Part shown: positions 1-48,574 of the stretch, piece by piece
How the letters are laid out: the number at the start of each line of letters is the position of its first letter
Numbering within the stretch: position 1 is the stretch's first letter
Source: Tubiluchus corallicola
Lineage: Eukaryota > Priapulida > Priapulimorpha > Priapulimorphida > Tubiluchidae
Assembly (NCBI GenBank): GCA_030141605.1
Contig: JAQGDQ010000414.1
Span: 64,001-124,000, forward strand
Direction of reading: 5' to 3'
Length of the DNA stretch: 60,000 bases
The notes under the pieces: generated by a model
What the model saw: only the letters and a program-made list of their open reading frames with translations
What the model was told of the DNA's origin: nothing
Databases searched by the model: none
Translations under genes and position numbers: made by a program

Positions 1-537
1 GACCACCTGACCTGACTCATCAAAGATATCGCCTAAGATGAGCTACTGATCCACACAGAATAATTACTAGCATATATTGCAAGCAGTGAAGACTCCGGGA
101 CTGTTTTTGCACATAAAACCGAATGTAGTCTTTCACTCATTGATTGCGGCTTCATTTTTTTGTACAAGACTAGCAATCTATACGTACGCATGGCAGCATT
201 TAAATCTATATGAGACAGTCTTAATTAATATACATTCTACTTAAACATTTAATAAGATTTGTACTTCCTTGCACACCAATAACAAAAAAATGCAGGAAAA
301 GGTGTAAAAACAAAAAGGTAGTTCTCCAAAAACTTGGATAATAGCAAAGAATATTCTGAAGTGAAAAGTCTTTGCCTAGCTGTCAGGTATTTAACTACAA
401 TCCTGTTGGTGGTAGTGAATGTCAAGCAATTCATTTTGAATCTATAATACAAGTTAGACTAGCAACATTTAAACTCTAAATCAAACATGCAACTCTAAAA
501 CAAATTTATCAACACAAACTAGAACTCAACTGCATAC
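1..537. other. Window edge, intronic MYRF sequence
   Basis: This lies downstream of the MYRF membrane-segment exon on the minus strand. I found no acceptor followed by an open frame continuing the lumenal domain, so it reads as intron. The short open frame at 249-452 has no recognisable features. Confidence 0.5.
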
Positions 538-28931
<28,394 letters not shown>

Positions 28932-31900
28932 CTATAAAATACAATGTTTCAAATTTTGGACAAATTAAAGCAAACGTTGCTTAGAGTATGCATAAAAGTG
29001 GGGTAAGAAATAGCACTAATGTACTGCTATTTTCTGCAATACTTAACAATACGAATTTGTTCCTGAAGGAACGACATACGGCAGAGAAAGTTTTTTTAAA
29101 TTTACGCGAACACCCTCACACCGAGACAGCCAGGACCCAGGACGGTTCATAGATCTTAGTTCATAGTTCATAGACGGTTCACGAGACCACATCCACCATG
29201 TAATTGTGAAAAAGCCATATCAGGTCCCTGTTTTTCTCTAAGTAACTCTGTATTTTACAATCGGAATAGAAAACGTCAGGCTGTGTAAGCGGGGTTATAT
29301 ATAAATATTATATACGTATTATTATTATATAAAAACAAAGCTGTTGGCCATTTGATGTCACCTCAGATAATCTGCGGCATGGCTAAAACGCCCTCTTGTG
29401 CGTCTTTCTCCAAGACTGTCAATTAATTGACAAAAAACCGACTTTTTACACATTATGAAATTTACCGAATTCGATTTTCATTGTTACGTTATGTGTAAAC
29501 AGTCATTAAGATTTGCGGCGCGTGCCACTGCAAGCAGACACCATCCTGTCTTACTGTAAATACATTAATGCAACCGACCAATAAACTTTTTGATTACTAC
29601 AATTAGCACAGCGTAAACAGCAGTTCTGCTAGCGCTAGCGTAGTAGTGATTCATTCTTTTCTTCGAATTTAGGTCGCATTAGAAAGTTTAGCTCTTTTCA
29701 ATAACAACAGCAACAGACAACACAGCGTTGTACGCGATGGTACAACACGCGGCAGGTACAGTAGGAGCAGCATAATGTAGGGCAATGTTTCGCTTGACTC
29801 TACGCCTTTCACAGGGTGGTGAAACTCACAGGTCTTTGGTCCCGCAGAAAGACTCAGTCAGAATACAATCGCTCTACAATGGCAGTAACTGTTCCATTGC
29901 ACAATGAGATACGGGGAAAAACATTTCAAGTGCAAAGTGTAATAGAAATTTTTCACCCCTTTCCTGGCCGAACACGGTACTATTTTAATATTTTGGCTGT
30001 GACGCCTAAATGCGCACGGAATCCATTTCCGTATACTAGTCGTAGCCTACTCCAGAATGGTGTGTGTGTCAGCGACCCCGCTTGCCGTTTTGAACTGATT
30101 ACCTGACAAGGTGGGACATGATCACTGTGTTTGCATACTGCCGTCTTGTACAGTTGTACTTGTAATAGGTACAGTAGTAACAGTACTCGAAAACACATTT
30201 TAGCGCAGAAATATTAAGTACTATTTACATAACACATTCTTGAAAATACATTTTTGCCAAAAAAATTTCGGTACTATTTACAGTCTTAGTTATAACTAGC
30301 CTATCTAATTACTTTTCAAATCCATCATTAGCTTGTTAGTAGTTTATGTTCTTAGGAAGCATTTAGCAGAAAAATCCATTACTTCAACAATGGGCTTGTT
30401 TCTGTTAAAACTTTAAAGTAATGTAAGTAAGTGAGTCATTTTTTATTCATCACCTTTTACACTAAATACAGGACATATAACAACAACATAATTTAGTATG
30501 AGGGTATTAGGACTGATATGACAATATATTTTACAAACTGTATAAAAAAGATTAAGCAGCTTATGACCAATAATAGACCTCCACAAAATGTGCCAAAAAG
30601 CCTACACTATTATATAAGTTAACTTATAAAATAGCAACAAACAGCAAAACACAGAAAAAGCAGTTCAGTGTTCCGTGGAGGCAATGGATGCACCTAAATC
30701 TTTTAAACAAGTACTTGCATCTGGCTTTTAATATTGTTAAACTATAACACAGAGATGCAGCTGGCATAGTTTATACACTAATAAAATCTTAGTGCAAGAT
30801 GTATGTAGGCTCAAGCAGCTGTTTCCCAAAAAATGGTGATTTAGCAGTTTGCATGGTCACTGATGGCTAACATACAAAGCACACAAAAGATAGGCTTATG
30901 CAAAGCTTGTGGGCCAAATCTCGCAGGCCAACTTCACCAGTTATAATTAATTATAAACTTCGAGCATAGTATTACTTGCTTCCACTAACACTATAATATA
31001 ATATCATATTTACACTACATCATGACAACTTCAACACGACACAGTCCTAGCCTCTCAACAAGATTATTAAATTATTAGTGACAAGATTGTTAAATGAGTA
31101 AATTACCTGAGTTAGTGATGTTAGAGTGGCGGTGGCGAAAAACTAAAAGATACCAAAGTCAACCACCCTGGAAGACGAATACATTTAAACAACGCTCAAA
31201 CTCTGCTGCCTCGTAAAATTTGACGTATCTGAAGTCATAGTATGCAACCCTTTTAATTTAGCAAATTAACTTACTGTTATTACATTTTTTTAGACACAAC
31301 GTGGCTGCTAACTGCCCAGTATGAATCCATAATATATCACTGAGGCATGAACTGTTTATGGTGTACTAGCAGGAACGTTATCAGTTGCAAATGTGAGCTT
31401 GCCAGGGCTTTTCCAATCACGATTTTTTCTTAAAATATTAAAACACATTTAACATGCATAACATTTTTTCCTATTTTTTACATGCATTGAATGTTTTTTC
31501 ACTACAAGCACAATGTCAAAACAAACCAAAAGCTACGCTAAGACGCCTTTTGCCTACGTTTTCTTTAGCTTTTTAAGATCACCTCAATCCTAGGCCAGAG
31601 TAAGGGGCTGCAGTAAAGAGGCAAAAACATGAATAAACCCAGCAAAGTACAGTTCCCGTAGCTAGCTTTTAATGCTAGAAAGTAAACGTGGACGTTTTTC
31701 CTGAAGCAGGGTAAGGTTGTCGAAAATGGGGAAAAAAATTTAGTAAAAGATACAGACAAAAGGGACTTGATAGCGAATAATCTTGAGTGCATATTTCATT
31801 AAATTACAAATGCAGCAACAACTTTGAAAGAGAAACGGACTGAAAAGTTTACTCTAATCCGGCCTAACAAGGTTGAAAATACGATTGAAAACTAGATCTA

Positions 31901-32624
31901 CACGTCTCAGAAGTATTGAAGACCTTACGCAGCTCGTCAGTATAATGCGATGGAGATTTTCAATTCATTGCAATTGATTACAGTTTTTTTTAATAATACA
32001 CAGGCAAATAGCCTAGATAACAGCCAGTTGTAAATCTAAAAAGTACTAACTAAATTCTGCGTTAAAAGCAATTAATTGCAAATTTCCTTCCCTGATTTGA
32101 CACGAAAAATGTTTTAGAAATACTTAGTTTAAGACTTTATTTTAGGGGGAAAACTCAAAAAAGACAGCTAATAATTTATATATAATTATTAAATGGGTTT
32201 TACAGAGCAGTACCCCGACACAACAACAGTACAATCAGAGACTGGTACATTACAATAAGCAGACCGTAACACAATATGTCAAAGGGAGGGTTGTCAGGCT
32301 GCGGCTCTACTATATAGACTTAACGAGTTTAATGACTATGACAAAATAATTTAAATTAATCTTAGAGCAAAGACAAAATATTTTAAGTTCATGACATCAA
32401 CATTCGCTTAAGTTAGGACATCGCAACGTGAGATATAAAGCGCTTACAGCTTCTCAACAACACCTCTCATCCATTCAACCAAGAAAAGTTGCTGTCATTC
32501 AATTTGACAGTAGGTCAGGAAATGAGAACGCGGGTGTAACGCACCGACGACTCCAAATTACATCCAAAAGAAGAACAGTCAAGGTGTGCCAAAATTAGCA
32601 AGTGACGTCATGTTCAGATCAAAT

Positions 32625-32740
32625 GTAGGTAAAAATGGCACAGGAAAAAATGGTACGGTAAAAATGGCACAGGAAAAAATGGTACAAATGGAAAAGTAGG
32701 TAAAAATGGCACAAATGGAAAAGTAGGTAAAATGGTACAC
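32625..32740. repeat. Minisatellite of GGTAAAAATGGCACA-type units
   Basis: About five imperfect units mixing GTAGGTAAAAATGGCACA, GGAAAAAATGGTAC and AAATGGAAAA follow one another. The units vary at single bases and in length, typical of slippage or unequal exchange. Non-coding. Confidence 0.7.
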
Positions 32741-32799
32741 TTAGTAATATATGTGCCCAGAGTTAGGGTTGCAATGGGGTATAAACCGTATAATTATTT

Positions 32800-33120
32800 T
32801 AGTTATTTTTACCTCTGCCAAGGAAGTTACGCTGCCATACAGTTTGTTTGTTTCTCTGTTTGTTTGGTTGTTTTTGTCTGTTATGGCAGTAAGCCTATTA
32901 TGCAAAAACTACCTGATAGACTTCTGAGAAACTTTGTGAAGAAAGGTGGGTATGGACTGCCAAAATGGGGATTTTTTTGCCAGTTCTTTTGTCCGCGAAA
33001 CTTAACCAAACACGACATACAAAAAACGTTCGTGAAGCACTTCATGGAGGTCTCGGAGGGAATGTTTAGTACTTGTTTTTTATTCTCTCCACCAGGACAC
33101 ACAACTACGAGTTAGTTTCA
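32800..33120 (+). repeat. Dispersed repeat with CTCTGCCAAGGAAGTTACG head
   Basis: The stretch CTCTGCCAAGGAAGTTACG followed by a (GTTT)n run resembles a repeat family I associate with many animal genomes (CCAAGGAGGTTATG then GTTTGTTTGTTTG). The open frame over it (32732-33115) is then probably repeat sequence. Family assignment is from memory of the pattern. Confidence 0.35.
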
Positions 33121-34379
33121 GGTTCGACTTCCAGAAAATTTCACTTGTAACACTGTGTATATAACCTTTGCTTATTAATGCATACAGCCCTATAAGGTGA
33201 CTAGGTGCGTATATACATTTGTCAGTCTATTACCACCGCCAAAATTACTGGTGATAAATTATGTATCCATTTAAAGAACAAATCTTTTGTGTCTTTTGCT
33301 AGTCTATATAATACCAGTACATGTACGCTTTTGTATGTTTGCTTGTTTATCTTTGTCTTAAATATTTTGAATGAAAAAAATCAGACGAATACGATCTGGA
33401 TTGTTTGGCTATGGTAGAGATTTGCTTCCTACTAACAATTGAGTGTTCATTCACTTAACTTTACTTTTCCGATTTAAAACATTCAGGTTTTCCGCACCAA
33501 GGATACAAGGCAAATCAGTTGCTTTAGCTCATTAATTCACTAACATTTATTCTTACAGTCAATCGTTTTTTACGAATGTTATATACCAGGATGTAAAATG
33601 GGAGAAAAACTTGTCTCTTGAGTTCTGGGGAATTATTCAAATTTGTTTAAAGTTTTGAGTTCAATGTTTCAAGTAGAATGAACAAAACTATCAGACAAGG
33701 CCACTGTAAGCACACTGGAACTCCATGTCTTGTAAAATGGGCTTTCCTACTTATAGACATTGATAATTATACTCAAACCCTAGCTTAGCTGCCATGTTTA
33801 ACCATTCAGCAAGTTCTGTAAGATGTTTTCCAATGTTCATTCAGTTTATTAAACACAATTGTCAGTACAGATAATTTGTGTCACGCTGTACAAATTCTTC
33901 AGTAAGCATTGCAGCTTAAATGTAAGGTAAGGTCCACCTTTTGTATATCTTTAGACTTTAATATTATGCAATAATGAATGCTAATCCTAAAGAATTTTAA
34001 GATACTTTTCTTTCAACTCTTTTTTTATAACTAAACATACATGTTTATCCACTTTTGCTAGCTACAAGCGGAAAATTATTATTTTTTTCTTCCTTTGGCT
34101 CTAGGTCCTCATAACATTAATTTTAAATACGTAATGGTTAAATTATTATTTAAAGATAGTCACGTGTGTCTCTTCTTTCCCATTATTGAACATTATTTTA
34201 TTATAAACTAACACATTCGTATAACGTTCAATTTTTCATTCGTCTTAAATGCAAAATCTGATAATTTTTAATTACCTGATACATGCGCATTAACTAATTA
34301 ATTATATTAGTAACAATCCTGAGGAGGTGGCTGACCTTGATAACTTATAGTTCTTTCGCCACCCTTTCACCACTAATCA

Positions 34380-34493
34380 ATAATTACTTTTGCACTTTGT
34401 AATATTATTGTATGTTGTATAGATTTATAAATCTGTTAGTTATGTATTTTGCTATTTTAAAAATGGTGATAAACTAATAAACTTACTTACTTA
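34380..34493 (+). repeat. Retroelement 3' end with (TTAC)n tail
   Basis: AACTAATAAACTTACTTACT combines an AATAAA-type signal with a short simple-repeat tail, as at the 3' ends of non-LTR elements. Coding part absent. Confidence 0.4.
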
Positions 34494-36256
34494 CACAAAA
34501 CACAGCGATACAGAATTGTACATCGGAGATAGCAATGTGTGCATTCAACCTAGACCTGGACATAATTTTGTAAATGGCAGTCATTTCAACAGCAACACAA
34601 AGTACAAAGTTCTGTCCTTTAGCTACTTAAATAACAACTTAAGCTCAATGCTGGATTTTAAAAGAAAGCAAAGACGTCTCAAAGACACAAATATTATTAA
34701 TTTATATTTTCTTTCCACGTTTAAATATTCCAGGAGATAATAACTACTGTTATAAAATTAACAGTACAATATACCCCTATCATACTAAAGTATTATCACT
34801 AACACTGCGATTGTAAATTTTAAAATTAAACTGTTAACAGTCAAGCAACAAGTTGGACATGACGAATACATGGAAAGCAAACATTATACAGCTAGACGAC
34901 ATCATGCAGTTAAGCACGCGGAACACGTATTCTACAACTTTACAAAGATTTTCAACGCACCTAAAACAGCCTGCAATGCTTGATCTTCGCCTAGAACTTC
35001 CATTTTATGTTTTTCCGATGTATCAGGTATCCATAAATTCGCATAGTTAGTGATCACAACTCACAAAATTAACTTTCAAACGAGTTTCATAAACACACCA
35101 ATATAACAGTTCGCCGAAACTTGTACTCTGCCACAACAACCACCTGTCCCAGTGAAGTCACGTGACCTCGACTCGCATCACATCCGGTTTTTCCGCTAGT
35201 GGAGCAACTCACGGAAGTGTACAGACGCAAATTCAATTGTTTAACAGAGGTATCTCTCCTCCTGTTCCAGCTTCCCCGCCTTGGAGACAGAAATACTCTC
35301 CAAGTTTTACTCAACAAACTTTTCTGTCACACGAACGATAGACCTATCTAATATTAACTTCTTATCGATTAGAATCATGTTTGCGGTCAATGGCGCCCGA
35401 TGGCAGCACAATGCAGTCTTACACAGAGCTGTTCTGGCTGAATCCAAAATTCTGCTGAAGCGTTCTTCATTCCACTGTTCATCACGATCATTTACTAATA
35501 CAGTAATTATGGTGATTTGAGGTGTGCCTTAATTATGTGTGATTTAAAATGTAAACTACGATAATAATAAGTTTAATAAAAACATTAATTTTATTCCTAA
35601 TTATTACAAAAAAATGTGGCACTTGACTAGTCATGCTAGATCACAGTCTTCAAAGTGCAATCATAATTATAAATTAATAAACCTCAAAAAATAACAACAT
35701 CTTTCTGTTGGAAACATTAATTTTTAAAGAAAATCATAACTACATGCTGTTAGGTAAAAAAAATCCTGTAATATTACTTCAAATTCTGAAATACTGCATG
35801 TGGAATGTTTGGTTACCCTGTATCAGTGTTTACTTAACACAAAATTTTTTTTGAGATACAAGTTATTACTTTTTTGTAACCTTTCAATTCTTTGTTCAGT
35901 AATTATATCCAGAAGTTCGGCTGAAATTTTACACTTAACACAAGTCAAACAATATTATAGCTGTCCAAGTAATACCTAACAAAGCAATAAGCTAATACTA
36001 TTTTGTACACTAAATTTTCACAAATTTCAACAGCAGAATGCATTAGTTTGCAAAAATGAAATGACTTAACAACTGCACGTTCAATACACATAAATAACCC
36101 TCATATAACCACAAAAGCTAATTAAAATTTTATGATAAATTTGACAATTTAGGATATGCAAATTAAGATCAAATTAATGCACCTCATGCAAATATGTAGG
36201 AGATCACACATAAAACTCTCAAAAAATGTAAAAAAATCTTTAAAAAAACAGTAAAA

Positions 36257-44201
<7,945 letters not shown>

Positions 44202-44220
<19 letters not shown>

Positions 44221-44269
44221 TTTTGCTTAAGTCGTGAGTGTCCAGGCTTCATCACTGTGACCGTATATC
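44202..44269 (-). promoter_or_regulatory. 5' UTR exon end of the CCDC74-like gene with overlapping uORF
   Basis: A good acceptor (TTATTTTTCAG) ends at 44270, so 44269-44221 is 5' UTR. An upstream ATG at 44252 opens a 16-codon frame that ends at 44202, overlapping the main ATG (44220) in another frame. This could reduce translation of the main frame. Splicing is inferred. Confidence 0.5.
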
Positions 44270-44541
44270 CTGAAAAATAAATAAGCTAGCAGACTAAGTT
44301 AGAGCACATAAGGCCACAAGGATTAGCAGAATTAAAAGCTGCAAATGGAAGATATAGAAACTAAAATAGAAGCGCTAATGTGTTGGATCTGGCACGTGTC
44401 ATCTAAAATGTTATATTCTTCTGGTACGACTTCTGCTTTACAAATGAAATTTTCACCAGCTTTAACAATTATAATATGTTTTCTTTGCCTTAGCAACTTG
44501 CTTTAACACAATCATCATGTGTTCTAGTCTTTGATCTATAG

Positions 44542-45192
44542 CAGAAGTAAACAGTTGACAGATCCATAGAAATGCTGTACATATGCCCCCCCCCCCCCCC
44601 GAAAACTCGCATATTGGCTATATTTGAAAGGTTCTTGATTGTGTTTTTTAACTTAAAAATTAAATATTGTGTTATAAAAGTATGCTAAAATTTCTGTTCC
44701 GCAAATTCAGGTTTTATACCAACTTTATCTTTCACGAAGTTTTACAGGCGCCATAGCCTTTATCAGATGGTTTCTTTTATGAAAACATAAATCGACATTC
44801 TGTTGTTAACTGAACAAATTCTCAAATATAATTATTAAACTAAAACCTGCAAACCATCAGATGCGCATCTATTGAGTTACAACCTAGTCTAGCTGTTTAC
44901 AGCATACAGAGCAGGTCAGTTGTCGTCCTCTTTACTTATCCAGCTTATATAAACTGTATAAATGTAACTTAGCAGCCAGTAGTAAAGCAACCTATTACTG
45001 CTATAATAACCAGCAGTTAAACGGAAAAAAATATTGTGGTAAACCGAACCGCATGCTTGACCAGTGACTTATCTTGTAAATAGACAAGCTATAGGGTTTC
45101 AAAGTTAGTTGATGCTTTTAGGCCACTGAGATCTGGGGAAAAAGGTTTCACAGTCCGGAATTGGCTTGCTGACCACCAGTTGCCCACCTCTG
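44542..45192. mobile_element. hAT-like non-autonomous element, family C, perfect 8-bp target duplication
   Basis: ATCTATAG occurs directly before the left end (44534-44541) and directly after the right end (45193-45200). The ends are CAGAAGTAAACAGTTG and, on the other strand, CAGAGGTGGGCAACTG, which pair as inverted ends and resemble CAGAGGTGGGC ends of hAT elements. The interior has no coding capacity and contains a run of 15 C at 44586-44600. Confidence 0.8.
44586..44600. repeat. Poly-C run of 15
   Basis: Fifteen consecutive C in an otherwise AT-rich stretch, inside the family C transposon. It could be a real homopolymer or have an uncertain length from sequencing. Confidence 0.8.
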
Positions 45193-45959
45193 ATCTATAG
45201 ACAAGCACTCTATATACTGAGTTTATTTATAGATATTACATGTTAACCATTATATGTATATTATTTATCTGTTATTTACAGCTCTTCTGACTTCTTCAAG
45301 TCATAATCTGATGTTATTCATTCTGCCCTAGTTAATATACATTTTTGAATCAAACCATAATAGAAACTGCTTATAAAACTTACCTTAAGTATTGGATTAC
45401 CTTACCTTACCATGGATAATCTATATCTTTGTATATATTTTCTTCCATTGTGCTTGTTAATTAATCTTATCAATGTTACGATATATAGTATATGACATCA
45501 TGATCATGTGACTGTACTACAGCGGTTGGATTAAAATGATGAAAGCTGATTTACTTTGTAAGTGTTTCTTTAGATTATGTTTGAGCACCATCCATAATCG
45601 CAACAATCAATAGTACAATACTTCCTATTTCAATTAATGAACTGCACTACTTATACTGTGATCTGCATGGAGAACACAATCTGTATTTTTATTCTGGTTT
45701 TGTGTAAGAGTATTTCTTAGTTTATTTGCAGAATGCTTCTTTTTCTTTTCTTTGTAAATAATACTCTTATTTGCCATTCTTTTGGTATACCTAAATAATC
45801 ACGTGTGATATTCTATATCCATTTTTACATGTCATATGCATTCCGTCATTGTGAGTAAATTTACAGGTTTTTATTTTCCTTTCACGCTTATTTGTAAACA
45901 GTAACTCATGCATATATCATTTTAGTAGACACTGTAGTTTTAGTTTTGAGTATTCTTCT

Positions 45960-46007
45960 TTGCCAGTGTACTTGTAATGTATTTGAGGAATAAACGAAAT
46001 TGAATTG
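45960..46007 (+). repeat. Retroelement tail remnant
   Basis: GGAATAAACGAAATTGAATTG matches the ending style of the retroelement at 26440-26943 (AATAAA followed by TTGAA repeats). Only the tail can be made out. Confidence 0.35.
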
Positions 46008-46719
46008 GTGCTCACCATTAACATTAACAAGCCATATATAACACAATCCTTTAGAAATACTTGTTGTATTTATATGCCATACTGGCCTTGACAAACTAAC
46101 AACAACGCTGCAAGTTAGCTCTAGTCCTTCAACCTGTCTCTCATTTTGTTGTCATTAGCGACAAATAAGCAGTTCGTCTATCTTTGAAAAACTGTATTGA
46201 TAGTTGTCAAATTTATTTCGCTGTAGTTTGTTACTGCGCTTAGCAAATACATAAGGATTAAGGAAATTTCTTCGTGCTTTAAATATCTGCCTAATTATTT
46301 TACTTCAGATCATCGAAAATCGCTTTCTAATTTTTAATGACTCCATTATACCCATTATACATTTACTTTCTTAAACACGATTATAACACACAACGTACAA
46401 TATTGTTTTGCAATGTAATTTTTGGATTCCCGCGTTTTTACCCTGCACGATCCTGTTTTTTTTGTGTAAATTATAATTTCTGTATGTCTGTGCATGAAAA
46501 TTAACGCCCAGTCTAATATAATCCAATATACCAATATATAAATTCACCTGATTTTCAGTTCCATTATTTGCATGATCATTAATTTTTGCGACTGTCAAAA
46601 ATTATGCTTGTGTCATAAAGTATATTTCAGTTGCCATTATTCTTATGTTTCCGTAGTATACATATACACATACAATATGTACGTATTATATTTATGTAAT
46701 AATGCAATAATAATAAGTA

Positions 46720-46721
<2 letters not shown>

Positions 46722-46806
<85 letters not shown>
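46722..46806 (+). repeat. (TG)n dinucleotide microsatellite, about 42 units
   Basis: An uninterrupted TG/AC array. The apparent open frames across it on both strands are artefacts of the repeat. Confidence 0.98.
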
Positions 46807-46809
<3 letters not shown>

Positions 46810-46899
46810 ATATGTCATACAAAACACGTTAACATTATAAATATATCAATTGAATGTCATTTTTTTTGTAAGAATTAACTACAAGCAGTAGTAACACCA

Positions 46900-47076
46900 A
46901 TACACTGTAGCATAGCACATTTAAAAATGTCCCTCGCTAACCAAAGGGCAGCTGAGTGGATGACCAATTGCTCTTTTGCTGCCCTTTTTTCCAAATTTTT
47001 TTCCTAATTATTATTTGTATTATAGCTGCATGTTTACTGCAAGATAAATAAAAGATTATGTTATGTTATGTTATGC
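46900..47076 (+). repeat. Retroelement 3' end with (ATGTT)n tail
   Basis: A GATAAATAAAAGATT signal is followed by about four ATGTT units (47057-47075), the simple-repeat tail of a non-LTR element. No coding part. Confidence 0.5.
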
Positions 47077-47339
47077 TAAGTTGCATAGACAATATAAAAC
47101 ATAAAGACAAATTTCTGAGTTGAGAATGAAAAAATACATTTATCTTGTTTTTTGATTTCTTTAATAATTTGCAGGTTCTGCGCTTTTTTAGAATTTTGCT
47201 CGCCCTCGAAAGTTTAGGGTAAAATAAAGTATATCCGATTTGAGTTTATGTGAGTTTGTAAAAGATCGCTATCTATGCCGATTTTTGCGCGCCATTAATG
47301 TTAGTGTTGGAAAGGAAAGTTATTTACAACAAAGATTTG

Positions 47340-47605
47340 TCGGATAAATCAATGAAGAAAATTGGACCAAGAGGATTAAACGCAGAAGACTTAATTGGGT
47401 GGGTCATGCTATGCGGAGCGCAGAAGATAATTCATTATCAAAGCCTCTCATTAAGTAAACCAACAAGCGCCAAATACCATGGATGGTTTAGGTAAAACTA
47501 AAAGATCTCAATGAACGTCTCTAATTCTGACAGACACTTCATCTTAGAGAGTAGCCAAGGATCGACGCGTTTATCAGCAGGAGGTTAACAGTGTTATACC
47601 CTTTG
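47340..47605 (+). pseudogene. Non-LTR retrotransposon ORF fragment (RT C-terminal region)
   Basis: Read in one frame, KRIKRRRLNWVGHAMRSAED resembles the RRLRWxGHVxRM motif near the C-terminus of many RTE/CR1-type ORFs. In shifted frames IPWMV, LKDLNER and AKDRRVYQQEVN follow, equivalent to the usual GRPxxRWxDxVxxDL and AxDRxxWR blocks. Stops and frameshifts interrupt it. It is a dead fragment about 0.7 kb upstream of CENP-X. Confidence 0.6.
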
Positions 47606-48309
47606 ACGAATGAACTTATAATATCATAGCAATTGTAATATAAATGATGTTAAAATTGTTATTGTAGATAGTGTAGTGTCCTTGAACGATTGATTACTGA
47701 TACGTGTTGCATGATGAGTTAAAGTTATAAAATTGGTTTTGAAATGCGAATTAAGTAAAATTGTTTTTTTACAAAATCACTGAGAGATAAAAAACATTTT
47801 AGTTTTTGTAGCTGAGTTGAACATTATTTTGCAGAAATATTCCGTAGAAGTTTCAGGTCTGATTGTGAGTTATTTTATGACAAGTTGAAAATTGTGAAAA
47901 CTGATTTGTATGTTGTCTGTGCGCAAAAACGAAGGCAATAATAAGATGGGGAATTTGGGAGGCCCTTTGAACTTCTCCACGTGGTACGCAGGCATTTTGG
48001 ATGCAAATGCTTCACTACAAAACTTTTGGACACATACGCTAGGCTTACCATACATCCGATTTACTCTGTACATATCCTCATTTTCGTTGCCCAGTTTTTC
48101 ATTAATATAAAATTTCCCGATTGTGCCCAAACCCATGAATACACAAATTTTTGCAAATTGTCAAACAATTACTGTATAACAATTAACAAGTAGTTTTTAC
48201 CTCTATAATAAAAGAATATGCATGTACGTGTGTAACTGATAGCAGGATCATAAGCAGTACGATAGCTAGTAAGTTTTAGGAACAGATGAACAACTTATTC
48301 TGTACTTTT

Positions 48310-48325
48310 TTATTCTACTACAGAA
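48310..48325 (+). promoter_or_regulatory. 3' splice site directly before the CENP-X start codon
   Basis: The pyrimidine-rich TTTTTTATTCTACTACAG ends two bases before the ATG at 48326. An upstream 5' UTR exon (cis-splicing) or a trans-spliced leader would attach here. I see no convincing donor to choose between them. Confidence 0.6.
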
Positions 48326-48574
48326 ATGGCAGAACCTGATGCTGGTACCACATTCAAACAAGAGACCATCCAAAAAATTCTTCAAATGTCTTTCAGTCAT
48401 CCCAAGAAAACTAAAATCAGCCAAGATGCACTTCAACTAACCACAGAATTGCTAAGAGTTTTTGCTGCAGAATGCACTGCTAGAGCTATTCAACAAGCTA
48501 AGAATGAGGGAACTGATATGGTCACTAACACTCAAATGGAAAAGATTTTGCCACAATTATTACTTGACTTTTAA
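48326..48574 (+). CDS. CENPX: Centromere protein X (MHF2/STRA13), single coding exon, 82 aa
   Basis: The 82-residue length matches human CENP-X (81). The histone fold is visible: FKQETIQKILQMSFSHPKKT, then ISQDALQLTTELLRVF and AAECTARAIQQAK, ending EKILPQLLLDF, which is almost the human C-terminus (EKVLPQLLLDF). CENP-X pairs with CENP-S (MHF1). The dimer joins CENP-T-W in the inner kinetochore (CCAN) and also acts with FANCM in fork repair. The start is fixed by the acceptor two bases upstream and by length. LINS1 and CENP-T follow on the same strand. A consensus 5' splice site (GTAAGTAT, 48597-48604) lies 22 bases after the stop. Confidence 0.95.
   Translation: MAEPDAGTTFKQETIQKILQMSFSHPKKTKISQDALQLTTELLRVFAAECTARAIQQAKNEGTDMVTNTQMEKILPQLLLDF

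Larger units (their letters stand above)
28932..36256. other. Intergenic region between MYRF and CCDC74-like genes
   Basis: It should hold the MYRF promoter and first exon, which I could not identify. It contains a minisatellite (32625-32740), a dispersed repeat (32800-33120) and a retroelement tail (34380-34493). Open frames at 29816-30106, 32732-33115 and 35281-35520 have no recognisable domain. 35090-35420 is somewhat richer in CpG than its surroundings, but I see no clear promoter signal. Confidence 0.5.

Noticed and set aside
29177-29199. Minus-strand ATG with MVDVVS as a possible first MYRF exon
   Set aside because: It resembles MEVV/MDVV starts, but no nearby donor gives the phase 1 needed to join the exon at 28931.
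32732-33115. 127-codon open frame
   Set aside because: It overlies a dispersed repeat with GTTT runs and follows a minisatellite; no domain, no splice context.
46572-46832. Open frames on both strands across the (TG)n array
   Set aside because: They encode only repeated Cys-Val or His-Thr from the microsatellite.
47870-48193. Overlapping open frames on both strands upstream of CENP-X
   Set aside because: No recognisable domain, comparable openness on several frames, and a repeat-derived setting.
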